Numbered from the stretch's first letter, positions 44,253 to 53,726 are shown. The stretch is DNA of 64,000 nt from JAODBQ01 sp047602055 (GCA_047602055.1 JASGIG010000001.1:4650001-4714000); one strand, 5' to 3'. Notes: generated from the letters alone by a model not told the origin. Numbers and translations are program-made.

Positions 44253-45899
44253 GTGGGGACGGCGCCGCGGTCCGGCCAGCGCTGGCCGATCGCCGTGTTG
44301 GTCGTCGCACTGGCGGCCGTCGTGGTCACCGTCGGCGTGCGCCACGGCGATCGCCCGTCCGAGCTGCGGGCGATCGACCCTCCGGTCGACACGACCGCGA
44401 CGACGGCGGCGCCGACGACCGCGCCGCCGGCGACGCAGACATCGGCGGCGCGCACCGGCGGGTCGATCTCGTCCACACCGCCGGTGCCGATCGCCACCCG
44501 GCCGGCGGACCCGGCAGCGGCCGACGGCTCGTCGGCATCGGCGCCGGCCACCTCGGGCGAGCCCGTCAGCCGGGAGATCCCGGGCACGACGGCCACCGCC
44601 GCGTCGTCGCCCCCGGTCGCCGCGGCGCCGGCATGGGCGGCGTCGGTCACGACGACGGACACCGGCGACGTGACCACCGACCTCGGCTGCGCGGCCGGCA
44701 CGTCGGCCGACGCGCTCTCGGCGTTCTTCGCCGAGCGTGCCGGCCCACTGCTCGGAATGGACTACCAGCACACCTATCCGCTCGGCGGCGACCGCACGCT
44801 GTGGCTGTTCCAGGATGCGTTCGTCGACCAGGCCGGCACAGCACGGACACTCGGCCAGGCATCGTTCGTCCACAACGCCGCCGTCGTGCAGTCCGGGGCG
44901 TGCTTCACGCTGTACCACCGCGGCAGCGCGGCGAATCCGGCATCGTTCGAGCCTGGCACCGGTGAGCAGGCCGGCGCCACCTGGTTCTGGCCGATGGGCG
45001 GTGAGGTCAGCGGCGACCAGCTGCTGGTGTTCTGGGCGCAGATGCGCAAGGACGCCACCGACCCGAGGCCCGGCGACGGCATCGGCTGGCACCCCGAGTC
45101 GACGTGGCTGGCCACCTACGACGCGCGCACGCTGGAGCGCCTCGACCTGCGCCCAGCGCCCAACGACGGCGTCGCCCCGATCTACGGCTACGCCGTCGCC
45201 AGCGACGACCAGTACACGTACCTGTTCGGCAACACCTTCGAGCAGAACCTCGACCGCGAGGGCGGCTACGCCAACGGCCCGCACTCGGCGACGCGCACGT
45301 ACCTCGCCCGCGTCCAGCTCGGCGCGCTCGACACGGCGCCGGCGTACTGGTCGAGCACCGGCTGGTCCGACGACGCCGCCAGCGCGCAGCCGGTCCTGCA
45401 ACGCGGCTGGGTGGAAGATCCGCTGCAGCCGCGGTGGCTGGGCGACCGGTGGGTGGCCGTGTCGAAGCTCGACGGCTACTGGGGCGACACGCTGACGATC
45501 GACGTCGCCGCCGATCCGTGGGGGCCGTGGACGACGAGCGAGACCCGCGCCCTGCCCGGCGACAGCGCGCTGACCAACACGTACCACGCCCAGCTCCTCC
45601 CCTGGCTCGGCGACGGCGGCCAGGTCGTCGTGTCGTACTCGCGCAACGCCCGGAACATGACCCGCGACACGTGGCCGCACCCGGAGCGCTATCGCATCGC
45701 GTTCACGACCGCCGCGGCGCCGGCGGTGCCGGCCACCCGACCGTCGCGCGAGGCGACGCCGCTGCCGCCCGAGCCGGAGCCGGAGCCGTCCAGCACGGAC
45801 TCGACGACGACGTCCACCAGCACCTCGACCAGCACGTCGACGACCGTGACGCCGGACGACGGCTCGACGACGACGGTCTCGACCGTTCCCGACGCTTGA
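44253..45899 (+). CDS. Secreted or membrane-anchored beta-propeller protein (DUF4185/DUF5005-like)
   Basis: From GTG 44253 the protein has about 548 residues. A single hydrophobic segment (WPIAVLVVALAAVVVTVGV) near the N-terminus is followed by a Thr/Ser/Pro/Ala-rich spacer. A propeller-like domain follows (TLWLFQDAFVDQ, ATWFWPMGGEV, GYAVASDDQYTYLFGNT, VSYSRNARN). The C-terminus is a Thr/Ser-rich low-complexity tail. It is probably exported and bound to carbohydrate or the cell surface, though no catalytic site is certain. An ATG at 44112 would add residues encoded by a dispersed repeat. Confidence 0.65.
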   Translation: MGTAPRSGQRWPIAVLVVALAAVVVTVGVRHGDRPSELRAIDPPVDTTATTAAPTTAPPATQTSAARTGGSISSTPPVPIATRPADPAAADGSSASAPATSGEPVSREIPGTTATAASSPPVAAAPAWAASVTTTDTGDVTTDLGCAAGTSADALSAFFAERAGPLLGMDYQHTYPLGGDRTLWLFQDAFVDQAGTARTLGQASFVHNAAVVQSGACFTLYHRGSAANPASFEPGTGEQAGATWFWPMGGEVSGDQLLVFWAQMRKDATDPRPGDGIGWHPESTWLATYDARTLERLDLRPAPNDGVAPIYGYAVASDDQYTYLFGNTFEQNLDREGGYANGPHSATRTYLARVQLGALDTAPAYWSSTGWSDDAASAQPVLQRGWVEDPLQPRWLGDRWVAVSKLDGYWGDTLTIDVAADPWGPWTTSETRALPGDSALTNTYHAQLLPWLGDGGQVVVSYSRNARNMTRDTWPHPERYRIAFTTAAAPAVPATRPSREATPLPPEPEPEPSSTDSTTTSTSTSTSTSTTVTPDDGSTTTVSTVPDA

Positions 45900-46018
45900 T
45901 CGAGCCGATCCGGCCGTTGTGAGCGTCAAGTCCGCAACCTGACGCACGATCGCGCCTGTGAACGATGGCGCACCGCCGGCGGACCGGCGTCGCCACGGAC
46001 CGCGCCAGACTGACGGCC

Positions 46019-48613
46019 ATGCCGACGAACGAGCCGGACGACGAGGCCGGTCCGCTCCTCCCCCAAGACGACCGTGACCGCTGGGCGGTCCCCGTCGTGC
46101 TCTCCGACGGGGACTCGGTGTTCATCCGCCCGATCACCGTCGCCGACCAGCCGGCGCTGCTCGCCCTGCACCACCGCCAGCCGCGCGAGGACCTCTACTA
46201 CCGCTACTTCTCGGCGAAGTCGACACTCAGCGACAAGGAGCTGCAGCACTTCACCGAGATCGACTTCCACGACCGCGTCGCCCTGGTGATGGAGGACCGC
46301 GGCGAGTTCATCGCCTGGTCGAGCTACGAGCGCTGGCCCGGGCGCGACGACGCCGACGTCGCCTTCCTCGTCGATCACGAGCACCACGGCCGAGGCATCG
46401 CCACGCTGATGCTCGAGCACCTCGCAGCGATCGCCCGATCCAACGGGATCAGCCGGTTCACCGCCGAGGTGCTCTACGAGAACAAGCCGATGCTGCGGGT
46501 GTTCGCTCGCGCCGGCTGGCCGGTGAAGCGCCACCTCGACAGCGGTGTCACCGAGCTGGAGTGGGCACTGAACGACACCGGGCAGTTCATCGACTCGGTC
46601 GAGTCGCGCGAGCACCGCGCCGACAGCTCGGCGATGGCCCGCCTGCTGCTGCCCCGCTCCGTCGCCGTGATCGGCGCGTCCGACACGCCGGACACACCGG
46701 GCCACGAGCTGTGGAACAACGTCGTGCGCCACTTCCCCGGCCCGGCGTTCGCGGTCAACCCCAACCACGACACGGTCGGCGGGCAACCCGCGTTCGCCTC
46801 CGTCGGCGACATCCCCGACGACGTGTGGCTCGCCGTCATCGCGGTCCCCGCCGACCAACTCGTCGACACCGTGGAGCAGTGCATCGCCAAGCACGTGCGC
46901 GGCGCGGTGATCGTCACGTCGGTGGAGGGCACGGGCATCGACGTGCCGGCGATGGTCGAGCGCTGCCGCCGGTACGGCATGCGGATCATCGGCCCGGCGA
47001 GCATGGGCGTCGCCTCACCGCTCGAGGGCAGCGTGCTGCAGGCCGCGCTCGTCGACGTGATGCCGCACGGCCCCGGCAAGGTGGCGATCTCGATGCAGTC
47101 CGGATCGCTCGGCGCGTCGCTGCTGCGCCTCGCCGGCGAGCTGTCGTTGAGCGTCGCCTGGTTCGTGTCGCTCGGCGACAAGAGCGACGTGAGCGGCAAC
47201 GACCTCCTGCAGTTCTGGGAGGACGACGAGCGCATCAAGGTCATCGCGATGTACACCGAGACGTTCGGCAACCCGCGCAAGTTCGCCCGCATCGCCCGGC
47301 GGATCAGCCGCAAGCGGCCGATCGTCGCCGTGCGCGCCGGCGCCGCCGCCGTCGGCTCGGGAACCGAGGCGCTGTACCACGAGACGGGTCTGATCGAGGT
47401 GCCCGGCGTACGGGCGATGCTCGACGTCGTCCGCGTGCTGATCGACCAGCCGCTGCCCGCCGGACCGCGCGTCGCCGTGCTGACGAACTCGCGCAGCCCC
47501 GGCGTGCTCGCCGCGGGTGCGCTGCGCACGGCCGGACTGGAGGTGGTCGAACCGCCGGTGGCCCTGCACTTCCGGGCCACCGGCGCCGAGTTCGCCGACG
47601 CCACGCGGACCGCGCTCGCGGACGACGGGGTCGACGCACTCGTCGTCATCCACGCCCCGGCGCTGGCGACCACGGCCAGCCCCGCCGCCGAGATCGACGC
47701 CGCCGCCAGCGGCGCGACGAAGCCGATCCTGGCGGTGATGCTCGGCCACGACGACGGGCCGATCGTGCCCGGCTCGACCGTGCCGACGTTCGCCTTCCCG
47801 GAGGGGGCCGCGGCGGTGCTCGGGCGGATGCACGCCTACGCCACCTGGTTGGCGACGGAGGCGACGATGGACACCGTCGACGACGAGGCGACCGTCGACG
47901 CGGCCAGCGGCCGCGCCCTGATCGCCGCCGCGCTCGACGCCGGCCGGGAGCAGCTCGACCTGGCCGAGACGTGGTCGCTGCTGTCGGCTTACGGGGTGAC
48001 CGTCGCCCCGGCGGTCGTCGTCACCGGCGACGAGCACGCCGTCGTCGCCGCGGCCGGCGAGGTCGGCTTCCCCGTCGCGCTGAAAGCGGCCAAGCGTCGT
48101 GTCGGCGGGCGCTCGGCCGTCGCCGGGATCGCCTTGGACCTGGCGGCGCCCGCCGCGCTCGGCGATGCCCTGGCCGTGATGCGCTCCGCGCTCGGCCCCG
48201 ACGCCGACGAGGTGACCGTGCAGCGGATGGTGACGCCCGGCGTGGACGTGCAGATCCGCTGCGTGACCGAAGACGACGTCGGCCCGGTCGTCATCCTCGG
48301 CATCGGCAGCATGCCGTTCGCCCGCCCGGGCGACGGACATGCCAGCCGCCTGGCCCCGCTGACCGCCAGCGCCGCCGCCGCACTGATCGACGCCTCGCCG
48401 GTCGGCGAAGCGCTGGCCTCGACCGGCCTGTCGACCGACCTGCTCGTCGACACGATCGTGCGCGTCAGCCACCTCGTGGTCGACCACCCGCAGATCGCCG
48501 AACTGGACGTCAACCCGGTGATCGTCAGCTCGACCGGCTGCACCGTCACCGACGCCAAGCTCCTCGTCCGCCCCAGCGACTACGTCGCCAAGCCCTTCCG
48601 CCAGCTGGGCTGA
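46019..48613 (+). CDS. GNAT acetyltransferase fused to ADP-forming acyl-CoA synthetase (Pat/PatZ-like)
   Basis: The 864-residue protein starts at ATG 46019. Residues about 20-180 form a GNAT domain (VFIRPITVADQPALLALHHR, FLVDHEHHGRGIATLMLEHL). A CoA-binding domain follows (PRSVAVIGASDTPDTPGHE), then succinyl-CoA ligase-like regions (KVAISMQSGSLGASLLRLAG) and a C-terminal ATP-grasp domain (FPVALKAAKRRVGGRSA). Fusions of this kind acetylate lysines of acyl-CoA synthetases and so turn them off. The acyl-CoA ligase encoded two genes upstream is a possible target. The GNAT domain is at the N-terminus, unlike E. coli PatZ. Confidence 0.88.
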   Translation: MPTNEPDDEAGPLLPQDDRDRWAVPVVLSDGDSVFIRPITVADQPALLALHHRQPREDLYYRYFSAKSTLSDKELQHFTEIDFHDRVALVMEDRGEFIAWSSYERWPGRDDADVAFLVDHEHHGRGIATLMLEHLAAIARSNGISRFTAEVLYENKPMLRVFARAGWPVKRHLDSGVTELEWALNDTGQFIDSVESREHRADSSAMARLLLPRSVAVIGASDTPDTPGHELWNNVVRHFPGPAFAVNPNHDTVGGQPAFASVGDIPDDVWLAVIAVPADQLVDTVEQCIAKHVRGAVIVTSVEGTGIDVPAMVERCRRYGMRIIGPASMGVASPLEGSVLQAALVDVMPHGPGKVAISMQSGSLGASLLRLAGELSLSVAWFVSLGDKSDVSGNDLLQFWEDDERIKVIAMYTETFGNPRKFARIARRISRKRPIVAVRAGAAAVGSGTEALYHETGLIEVPGVRAMLDVVRVLIDQPLPAGPRVAVLTNSRSPGVLAAGALRTAGLEVVEPPVALHFRATGAEFADATRTALADDGVDALVVIHAPALATTASPAAEIDAAASGATKPILAVMLGHDDGPIVPGSTVPTFAFPEGAAAVLGRMHAYATWLATEATMDTVDDEATVDAASGRALIAAALDAGREQLDLAETWSLLSAYGVTVAPAVVVTGDEHAVVAAAGEVGFPVALKAAKRRVGGRSAVAGIALDLAAPAALGDALAVMRSALGPDADEVTVQRMVTPGVDVQIRCVTEDDVGPVVILGIGSMPFARPGDGHASRLAPLTASAAAALIDASPVGEALASTGLSTDLLVDTIVRVSHLVVDHPQIAELDVNPVIVSSTGCTVTDAKLLVRPSDYVAKPFRQLG

Positions 48614-48822
48614 GGGGAGCCTGCTGCCGGCGAGTGGGCCGGCCCTCAACGAGCAGGGATCGTCGAGCGCGCCGGGTTGTCCGCCGCGCAGACCGTCCTC
48701 GCCGCGACCGACCGTCGGCGAGCGGCCACCGAGCTCGCCGAACTGCGACCTGCCGAGCTGGCGGTAGCACCCGCACGTTCGGCGCCACGGCCGAGACGCT
48801 CCGGCGCGTATGGTCCGCCGGC

Positions 48823-49797
48823 ATGGAATCGTTCGAGGGAAGGATCGCCGTCGTCACCGGTGGCGGAACGGGGATGGGGCGCGAGCTGGTCCGCCAGCTG
48901 GCCACGCAGGGGTGCCACGTGGCGATGTGCGACGTCGACGCCGAGGCGATGGCCGAGACCGCCGCACTGTGCGCCGAGGCCTCGCCGGGCAGCCGGATCA
49001 CGTCGTTCGTCGCCGACGTGTCCGACGAGGCGCAGGTGATCGCGTTCCGCGACGCCACGGCGCGTGACCAGCGGACCGAGCACGTCAACCTGCTGTTCAA
49101 CAACGCCGGCGTCGGCGGCGGGGGCTCGATGGTCGTCGACGACCGCGCCGAGTGGGACCGCACGTTCGGGATCTGCTGGGGCGGCGTCTACCACGGCACC
49201 CGGGCGTTCCTGCCGATGCTCCTGCGCGCCGACGAGGGCCACGTCGTCAACACCAGCAGCGTCAACGGGTTCTGGGCATGCCTCGGCCCGGGCACCGCCC
49301 ACACGGCGTACAGCGCGGCGAAGTTCGCCGTGAAGGGCTTCACCGAGGCCCTGACCGTCGACTTCCGGCTCAACGCCCCGCACCTGCGGGCGTCGGTGGT
49401 GATGCCGGGCCACGTCGGCACGTCGATCGCGCTCAACTCGCAGAAGCTGCACGGCCGCAACCCCAAGGAGCTGACCGAGGAGCAGGTCACCGAGGCCCGC
49501 GAGCGGCTGCAGCGGGCCGGCGTGCCCGTCGACGGGGCCAGCGACGAAGACATCCGCCAGGGGCTGCAAGCCCAGGCCGAGTCGTTCCGCGACAACGCCC
49601 CGCTGAGCGCCGCCGGCGCGGCGACGATCATCCTCGACGGCGTACGCACCGGCGAGTGGCGGATCCTCGTCGGCGAGGACGCCGTGCTGCTCGACCAGAT
49701 GGTCCGCGCCGCACCCGGCGACGCCTACGAGCTCGACTTCATGGAGCGGCTGACGTCATCGGGGGCGCTGCAATTCACCAGCCGCGAGGCCCCGTAA
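48823..49797 (+). CDS. Short-chain dehydrogenase/reductase
   Basis: The 324-residue protein carries the NAD(P) loop VVTGGGTGMGRE, an acidic residue after strand 2 (MCDVDAE, suggesting NAD preference), the NNAGVG motif, the catalytic Ser in NTSSVNG, and YSAAK with the catalytic Tyr and Lys. The C-terminal 60 residues are longer than in minimal SDRs. The substrate is unknown. It is followed after 54 bp by the LEA-like gene on the same strand. Confidence 0.92.
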   Translation: MESFEGRIAVVTGGGTGMGRELVRQLATQGCHVAMCDVDAEAMAETAALCAEASPGSRITSFVADVSDEAQVIAFRDATARDQRTEHVNLLFNNAGVGGGGSMVVDDRAEWDRTFGICWGGVYHGTRAFLPMLLRADEGHVVNTSSVNGFWACLGPGTAHTAYSAAKFAVKGFTEALTVDFRLNAPHLRASVVMPGHVGTSIALNSQKLHGRNPKELTEEQVTEARERLQRAGVPVDGASDEDIRQGLQAQAESFRDNAPLSAAGAATIILDGVRTGEWRILVGEDAVLLDQMVRAAPGDAYELDFMERLTSSGALQFTSREAP

Positions 49798-49851
49798 GCT
49801 CGCCCAACCCCCGACGGCCGTGGCCGTCGCCGACAGCGGAGGACAACACCG

Positions 49852-50247
49852 ATGACCGACAGCTCCGACGATCTCCAGGACAAGGCCGAGGACGTCGCCG
49901 ACGACGTCAAGGACACGGCGGCCTCGGCCAAGGACAAGGCGGTCGACATCGCCGGCACCGTGAAGGACAAGACCGTCGACATCGCCGGCACGGTCAAGGA
50001 CAAGACCGTCGACATCGCCGGCACCGTGAAGGACAAGGCCCAGGAGGTCGCCCAGAAGCTGGACGACAAGGCCGAGGAGATGGCCAAGAAGGAGGGGGTG
50101 CTCGGCAGAGTGGCCAGCGCCGCCCACTCCGTGCTCGACAGGATCGACGGCGACGACACCGTCGAGAAGGCGGCATCCGACGCCGCCGACGCCGTGTCCG
50201 ATGCGGCTGGCAAGGTCGCCGACGCCGCGAAGGACGCCATCGACTGA
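49852..50247 (+). CDS. LEA-like amphipathic repeat protein
   Basis: The 131-residue protein is almost entirely Ala, Asp, Lys and Val. Its core is three tandem copies of an 11-residue unit (DIAGTVKDKTV), encoded by 33-bp DNA repeats at 49942-50040. 11-residue amphipathic repeats are typical of LEA (late embryogenesis abundant) and related stress proteins that fold on membranes or on drying. There is no signal peptide. A perfect hairpin follows the stop, so it is probably the last gene of its unit. Confidence 0.75.
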   Translation: MTDSSDDLQDKAEDVADDVKDTAASAKDKAVDIAGTVKDKTVDIAGTVKDKTVDIAGTVKDKAQEVAQKLDDKAEEMAKKEGVLGRVASAAHSVLDRIDGDDTVEKAASDAADAVSDAAGKVADAAKDAID

Positions 50248-50257
50248 CCCGTCCGGT

Positions 50258-50293
50258 TGCCGGATGACGTCCGATCGTGGGCGTCATCCGGCA
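50258..50293 (+). terminator. Perfect hairpin after the LEA-like gene
   Basis: TGCCGGATGACG (50258-50269) and CGTCATCCGGCA (50282-50293) are perfect 12-bp inverted repeats with a 12-nt loop, 11 bp after the stop. This supports a downstream start at GTG 50307 for the carboxypeptidase instead of GTG 50277, which lies in the hairpin. Confidence 0.7.
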
Positions 50294-50306
50294 CGATGGT
50301 GCGCCT

Positions 50307-51371
50307 GTGATCGACGATCCCGAATCGCCGCGCCCAACCACCTATCACCGGCGCAACAAGATGCTGACCCGCCTGAGCCTGTGCGCGGCCGGTGGCCTGG
50401 TGGTCGGCGGGCTGCTGGCGATCCCGTTCTCCGGTGGCGACTCGTCGGGCACGGGCACGTCGGGTTCCACCGCCTCCGTCACGGTCAGCGTTGCGGGCAC
50501 GGCACGTTCGACGATGCCGCCGACCACGCTCGGCGCGACGACGACGGCGGCGACCACCACGGTCGCGCCGGTGAGCACGACCACCGCCGACCCGCCGGCC
50601 ACCCTCGGCGTCACCACGACTGCGGTCGGCAACGCGCTGGCGACGATCCCCGGGATCGAGGCACCGGCCTACGTGCTGATCGACGCCGGCTCGGGCAAGG
50701 TCCTCGCCGGAAGCAACGCCGACCAGCAGCGCGCCGTCGGCAGCCTGACGAAGATGCTCACCGCCTACGTGGTGCTGCAGGCCGGCGACCTCGACCGGAT
50801 CGTCACCGTCCCTCAACTCGACGTGATCAAGGACGAGTCGATCATCGGCCTGGCCAAGGGGATGCAGTACGACCGGGCGCTGCTGCTGCGGGCCATGCTC
50901 GTGGTCAGCGCCGGGGACGCCGCCGAGGCGCTGGCGATCGACGTGGCCGGCAGCCAGGAAGCGTTCGTCGACCAGATGAACCAGGCGGCAGCCGGGCTCG
51001 GCCTGACGAACACCGTCGCCGCGAACGAGACGGGGCTCGACGCCGACGGCGCGCACTCGACCGCGGCCGACATGGCCGCACTGGCCCGGGTGCTGATGCA
51101 GGACCCGACGTTCAGCGACGCCGTCGACAACCGCACCGCCAAGCTGTTCGGCAAGACCTTCGCGTCGACGAACCAGTCGTTCCTCGCCAACTACCCGGGC
51201 GCCAGCGGCGTGAAGACCGGTCACACCAGCCAGGCCGGCTACTGCCTCGCCGCGTCTGCCACGCGCGACGGGCGCTCGCTCATCGCCGTCGTGCTCGGCA
51301 CCGCGTCCAGCACGGCGCGCACGCAGCAGGCACAACTGGTCCTCGACTGGGGCTTCGCCCAGTCGGCATAG
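50307..51371 (+). CDS. D-alanyl-D-alanine carboxypeptidase (S11 / DacA-like)
   Basis: The protein has an N-terminal membrane anchor (LCAAGGLVVGGLLAIPF) and a Thr/Ser-rich spacer. The S11 peptidase domain shows the active-site SLTK, a second SxN-like motif in VVSAGDAAEA (SAG instead of SGN) and KTG in GASGVKTGHT. The enzyme trims the D-Ala end of peptidoglycan stem peptides outside the membrane. The usual C-terminal beta-sandwich domain is missing. The altered second motif is the only departure from the family pattern. Confidence 0.88.
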   Translation: MIDDPESPRPTTYHRRNKMLTRLSLCAAGGLVVGGLLAIPFSGGDSSGTGTSGSTASVTVSVAGTARSTMPPTTLGATTTAATTTVAPVSTTTADPPATLGVTTTAVGNALATIPGIEAPAYVLIDAGSGKVLAGSNADQQRAVGSLTKMLTAYVVLQAGDLDRIVTVPQLDVIKDESIIGLAKGMQYDRALLLRAMLVVSAGDAAEALAIDVAGSQEAFVDQMNQAAAGLGLTNTVAANETGLDADGAHSTAADMAALARVLMQDPTFSDAVDNRTAKLFGKTFASTNQSFLANYPGASGVKTGHTSQAGYCLAASATRDGRSLIAVVLGTASSTARTQQAQLVLDWGFAQSA

Positions 51372-51380
51372 CGTGGCAGG

Positions 51381-52403
51381 ATGCTGCCGCTGCGGTTCGC
51401 GCCCCATCACCAACTGGGCGACACGCCCAACGTGGTGGTCGACGGCTCGCCGGTGGCCAGCACCGTGCTCACGCTGTCGCACTGGCCCGGGAGCCCGACG
51501 CCGGTCGAGGTGCGCGACGACCTCTCGGTGCAGAGCGCGCTCCACGCGCTCGACCATCCCGACTGGTTCGCCGGCGTCGACGTGGTCAGCAACAACCACT
51601 TCGATCAGGACGGCCTGGCGGCGGCGTTCGCGCTGATCGACACCGACGGTGCCCGACGGCATCGCGACCTGGTGATCGACCTCGCCGCCGCCGGCGACTT
51701 CGCCACGTTCACGAGTCGCGACGGCGCCCGGCTGGCCATGGCGATCGCCGCGTTCGCCGACCAGTCCCGCTCGCCGCTCGGCCCGGCCGTGTTCGCCGGC
51801 TCGTACGCCGAACAGTGCAGCCGGCTGTACGTCGAGCTCCTCGACCGCCTGCCGGGGCTGCTCGCCGACGTCGACTCGTGCCGCGCCCTGTGGGCCGACG
51901 AGGACGCCGACCTCACCGGCAGCCTGGCGGCGATCGCCGACGGATCCGTGCACATCGAGGAGCATCCGGGTGTCGACCTCGCCGTCGTGACGATCCCCGA
52001 ACGGCGCAGCGCCGGCGCGCTCGCCCACCGCTTCGCCCACGTCGTCGGGCGCGACTGGACCGAGATCGTCCACCCGATGGCGGTCAACACGTCGACGGCG
52101 ATGCTGCGCGTCCTGCTCGTGCACGGCCGGCGCTACCGGTTGGAGCTGCGCTACGAGACCTGGGTGATGCTGACGTCGCGGCCGGTGATGCCGCGGCCCG
52201 ACCTGCGACCTGTCGCCGCGCGCCTCACCGAGCTGGAGCCGTCCGGGGCGGTGTGGCACGCCGACCCGCCGGGCGCGCTCACCCCGTTCCTGCAGCTCAC
52301 CGACGGCGCCGAGAGCGGCCTCGACCCGCCCGCCCTCGTGTCGACGCTCGTCGACCTGCTGGCCGCCGCTCCCCCGGCATGGGACCCGTTCGAGGGGACC
52401 TGA
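51381..52403 (+). CDS. Hypothetical protein (DUF6687-like)
   Basis: The 340-residue protein lacks a signal peptide. It has a conserved-looking start (RFAPHHQLGDTPNVVVDG) and a motif VVSNNHFDQDGLAAAFAL that recalls the Asp/His metal-binding turn of DHH-type phosphoesterases. Further on lie HIEEHPGVDLAVVTIPE and RLELRYETWVMLTSRP. I think this is the DUF6687 type but cannot confirm it. A role as phosphoesterase is only suggested by the DxDG-like motif. Confidence 0.6.
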   Translation: MLPLRFAPHHQLGDTPNVVVDGSPVASTVLTLSHWPGSPTPVEVRDDLSVQSALHALDHPDWFAGVDVVSNNHFDQDGLAAAFALIDTDGARRHRDLVIDLAAAGDFATFTSRDGARLAMAIAAFADQSRSPLGPAVFAGSYAEQCSRLYVELLDRLPGLLADVDSCRALWADEDADLTGSLAAIADGSVHIEEHPGVDLAVVTIPERRSAGALAHRFAHVVGRDWTEIVHPMAVNTSTAMLRVLLVHGRRYRLELRYETWVMLTSRPVMPRPDLRPVAARLTELEPSGAVWHADPPGALTPFLQLTDGAESGLDPPALVSTLVDLLAAAPPAWDPFEGT

Positions 52404-52427
52404 CGGCGCCGGCCGATCGCGCTGCGG

Positions 52428-52545
52428 TTTGTGTCAGCAGACAACCCGACGTGCACGCCTGTGTGCTGACACAGGGTTCGGCGGGCACGGACCATCCCGG
52501 TTTGCGCCCGCGCACGAACCGACGTGTGCGTTTGTGTGCTGACGC
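52428..52545. repeat. Two palindromic repeat units downstream of the DUF6687-like gene
   Basis: A 46-bp unit occurs twice, starting at 52428 and 52500. The most conserved parts are CCGACGTG and TGTGTGCTGAC. In the first copy TGTGTCAGCA (52430-52439) and TGCTGACACA (52464-52473) are perfect inverted repeats; the second copy has lost most of the left arm. The units sit 25 bp after the stop and may act as terminators or as a nucleoid-associated protein site. Confidence 0.55.
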
Positions 52546-52580
52546 ATATCGAGGGCGTGTGAGGCTGCCGGCATGGGGTG

Positions 52581-52676
52581 ACCGATCCAACACAGTCGGC
52601 GAGCACCACGACGAAGCGGAGGCAGCGAGCACCGCAGGCGCAGGGAGCCGCCGTCCCGCGACCGGAGCACGATCAG
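52581..52676 (+). repeat. Dispersed structured repeat, copy D
   Basis: The copy reads ACCGATCCAACACAGTCGGC at the start, contains GCAGCGAGCACCGCAGGCGC and ends CGACCGGAGCACGATC. It is the most diverged full-length member; the central stem is weak. It overlaps by 4 bp the end of the epoxide hydrolase-like gene on the other strand. Confidence 0.5.
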
Positions 52677-53515
52677 GAGACGTGGGCGAGCAGCGCGGTG
52701 TCGACGAGGGCGGCGCCACCGTCGTCGGTGAGGAAGTGGCCGGAGCCGGGAACCTCCACGAAGCGGTACGGGCCGGTGACGTGCTCGGCGGTCAGCTCGG
52801 CAGCCGTGCGCCCGACGGTCTGATCGCCGTCGCCCCACAGATAGAGCACCGGGACGATGACGTCAGGCGTCGCCGCCGCGGCGAGGCCTCCACCCATGGC
52901 CGCGGCGCGATACCAGTTCATCGCCGCGTCGAGCGCGTCGCGCTCGGCGAACGCCGCCGCGTAGGCATCGGCGTCGACGGGTGGGACGCCGGCGGCGACG
53001 AGCGTCGCCTTCAGCCCGGCGCAACCGTCGTTCCACCAGCCGTCGGCCACCGAGCCGGTCATCCGACCGTGATGGCGCGAGCGGTTCGCCTGCGCCTCGT
53101 CGAGCGCGAACGAGCGGGCGAACGCCGCCGGGTGCGGCCGGGAGAGCACCGTCAGCGTGGCGACCCGCTCCGCGTGGTGGGCGGCGGTCAGCCAGGCGAC
53201 CTGGCCGCCCCAGTCGTGGCCGACGAGGTGGAACCGCGCCGCACCGAGCGCGTCGGCGAGGTCGAGCACGTCGGCGACGAGCCGGTCGGTGGTGTAGGCG
53301 TCGATGTCGGCGGGGCGCACGCCGGGCGTGTAGCCGCGCTGGTCGACGGCGACCGCGCGCAATCCGGCGCCGGCGAGCGCCGGCAGCGTCGAGCGCCACG
53401 TGTACCTCGACTGTGGGAACCCGTGGAGCAGCAGCACCAGCGGCCCGCCCGCCGGCCCGTCGACGTCGGCGACGAACGCGCCCTGCCGGGTGACGATCTC
53501 GATGGTCTCGGCCAT
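52673..53515 (-). CDS. Alpha/beta hydrolase (epoxide hydrolase / haloalkane dehalogenase-like)
   Basis: From ATG 53515 the protein has 280 residues. The oxyanion motif HGFPQSRYTW, the nucleophile elbow LVGHDWGGQVAW (Asp in the Gly-His-Asp-Trp context typical of epoxide hydrolases), LYLWGDGDQTVG and the catalytic His in EVPGSGHFLTDD are all visible. The Asp nucleophile favours an epoxide hydrolase or dehalogenase over an esterase. In-frame upstream ATGs at 53524 and 53527 are possible alternatives. Confidence 0.88.
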   Translation of the reverse strand: MAETIEIVTRQGAFVADVDGPAGGPLVLLLHGFPQSRYTWRSTLPALAGAGLRAVAVDQRGYTPGVRPADIDAYTTDRLVADVLDLADALGAARFHLVGHDWGGQVAWLTAAHHAERVATLTVLSRPHPAAFARSFALDEAQANRSRHHGRMTGSVADGWWNDGCAGLKATLVAAGVPPVDADAYAAAFAERDALDAAMNWYRAAAMGGGLAAAATPDVIVPVLYLWGDGDQTVGRTAAELTAEHVTGPYRFVEVPGSGHFLTDDGGAALVDTALLAHVS

Positions 53516-53726
53516 GGCGCCCATCATCGCCGCCATCCGAGTCCCACGTGCGGGTCCGAGTCGCTGGCGCGGGACGGTCCAACGCCACCGACTCGGACGA
53601 ACACCCGGCCTTCGAGCCCCACGTGCCCAGGCGAGTCCCAGCGGTACGACGGGGCGCTCGTCGGACTCGCATGGACGCGTCCGGCTCGGAGGAACACGTG
53701 CGACTCGGAGGAACGGCGCGGCGCTG

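Noticed and set aside
42243..45947. Long minus-strand open frame of over 1200 codons opposite the acyl-CoA ligase and propeller genes
   Set aside because: It is Arg/Gly/Ala-rich without any motif and lies opposite two genes with clear domains; it is a high-GC shadow.
49942..50040. 33-bp direct repeats as a CRISPR array
   Set aside because: They are in-frame coding repeats of an LEA-like protein without spacers.
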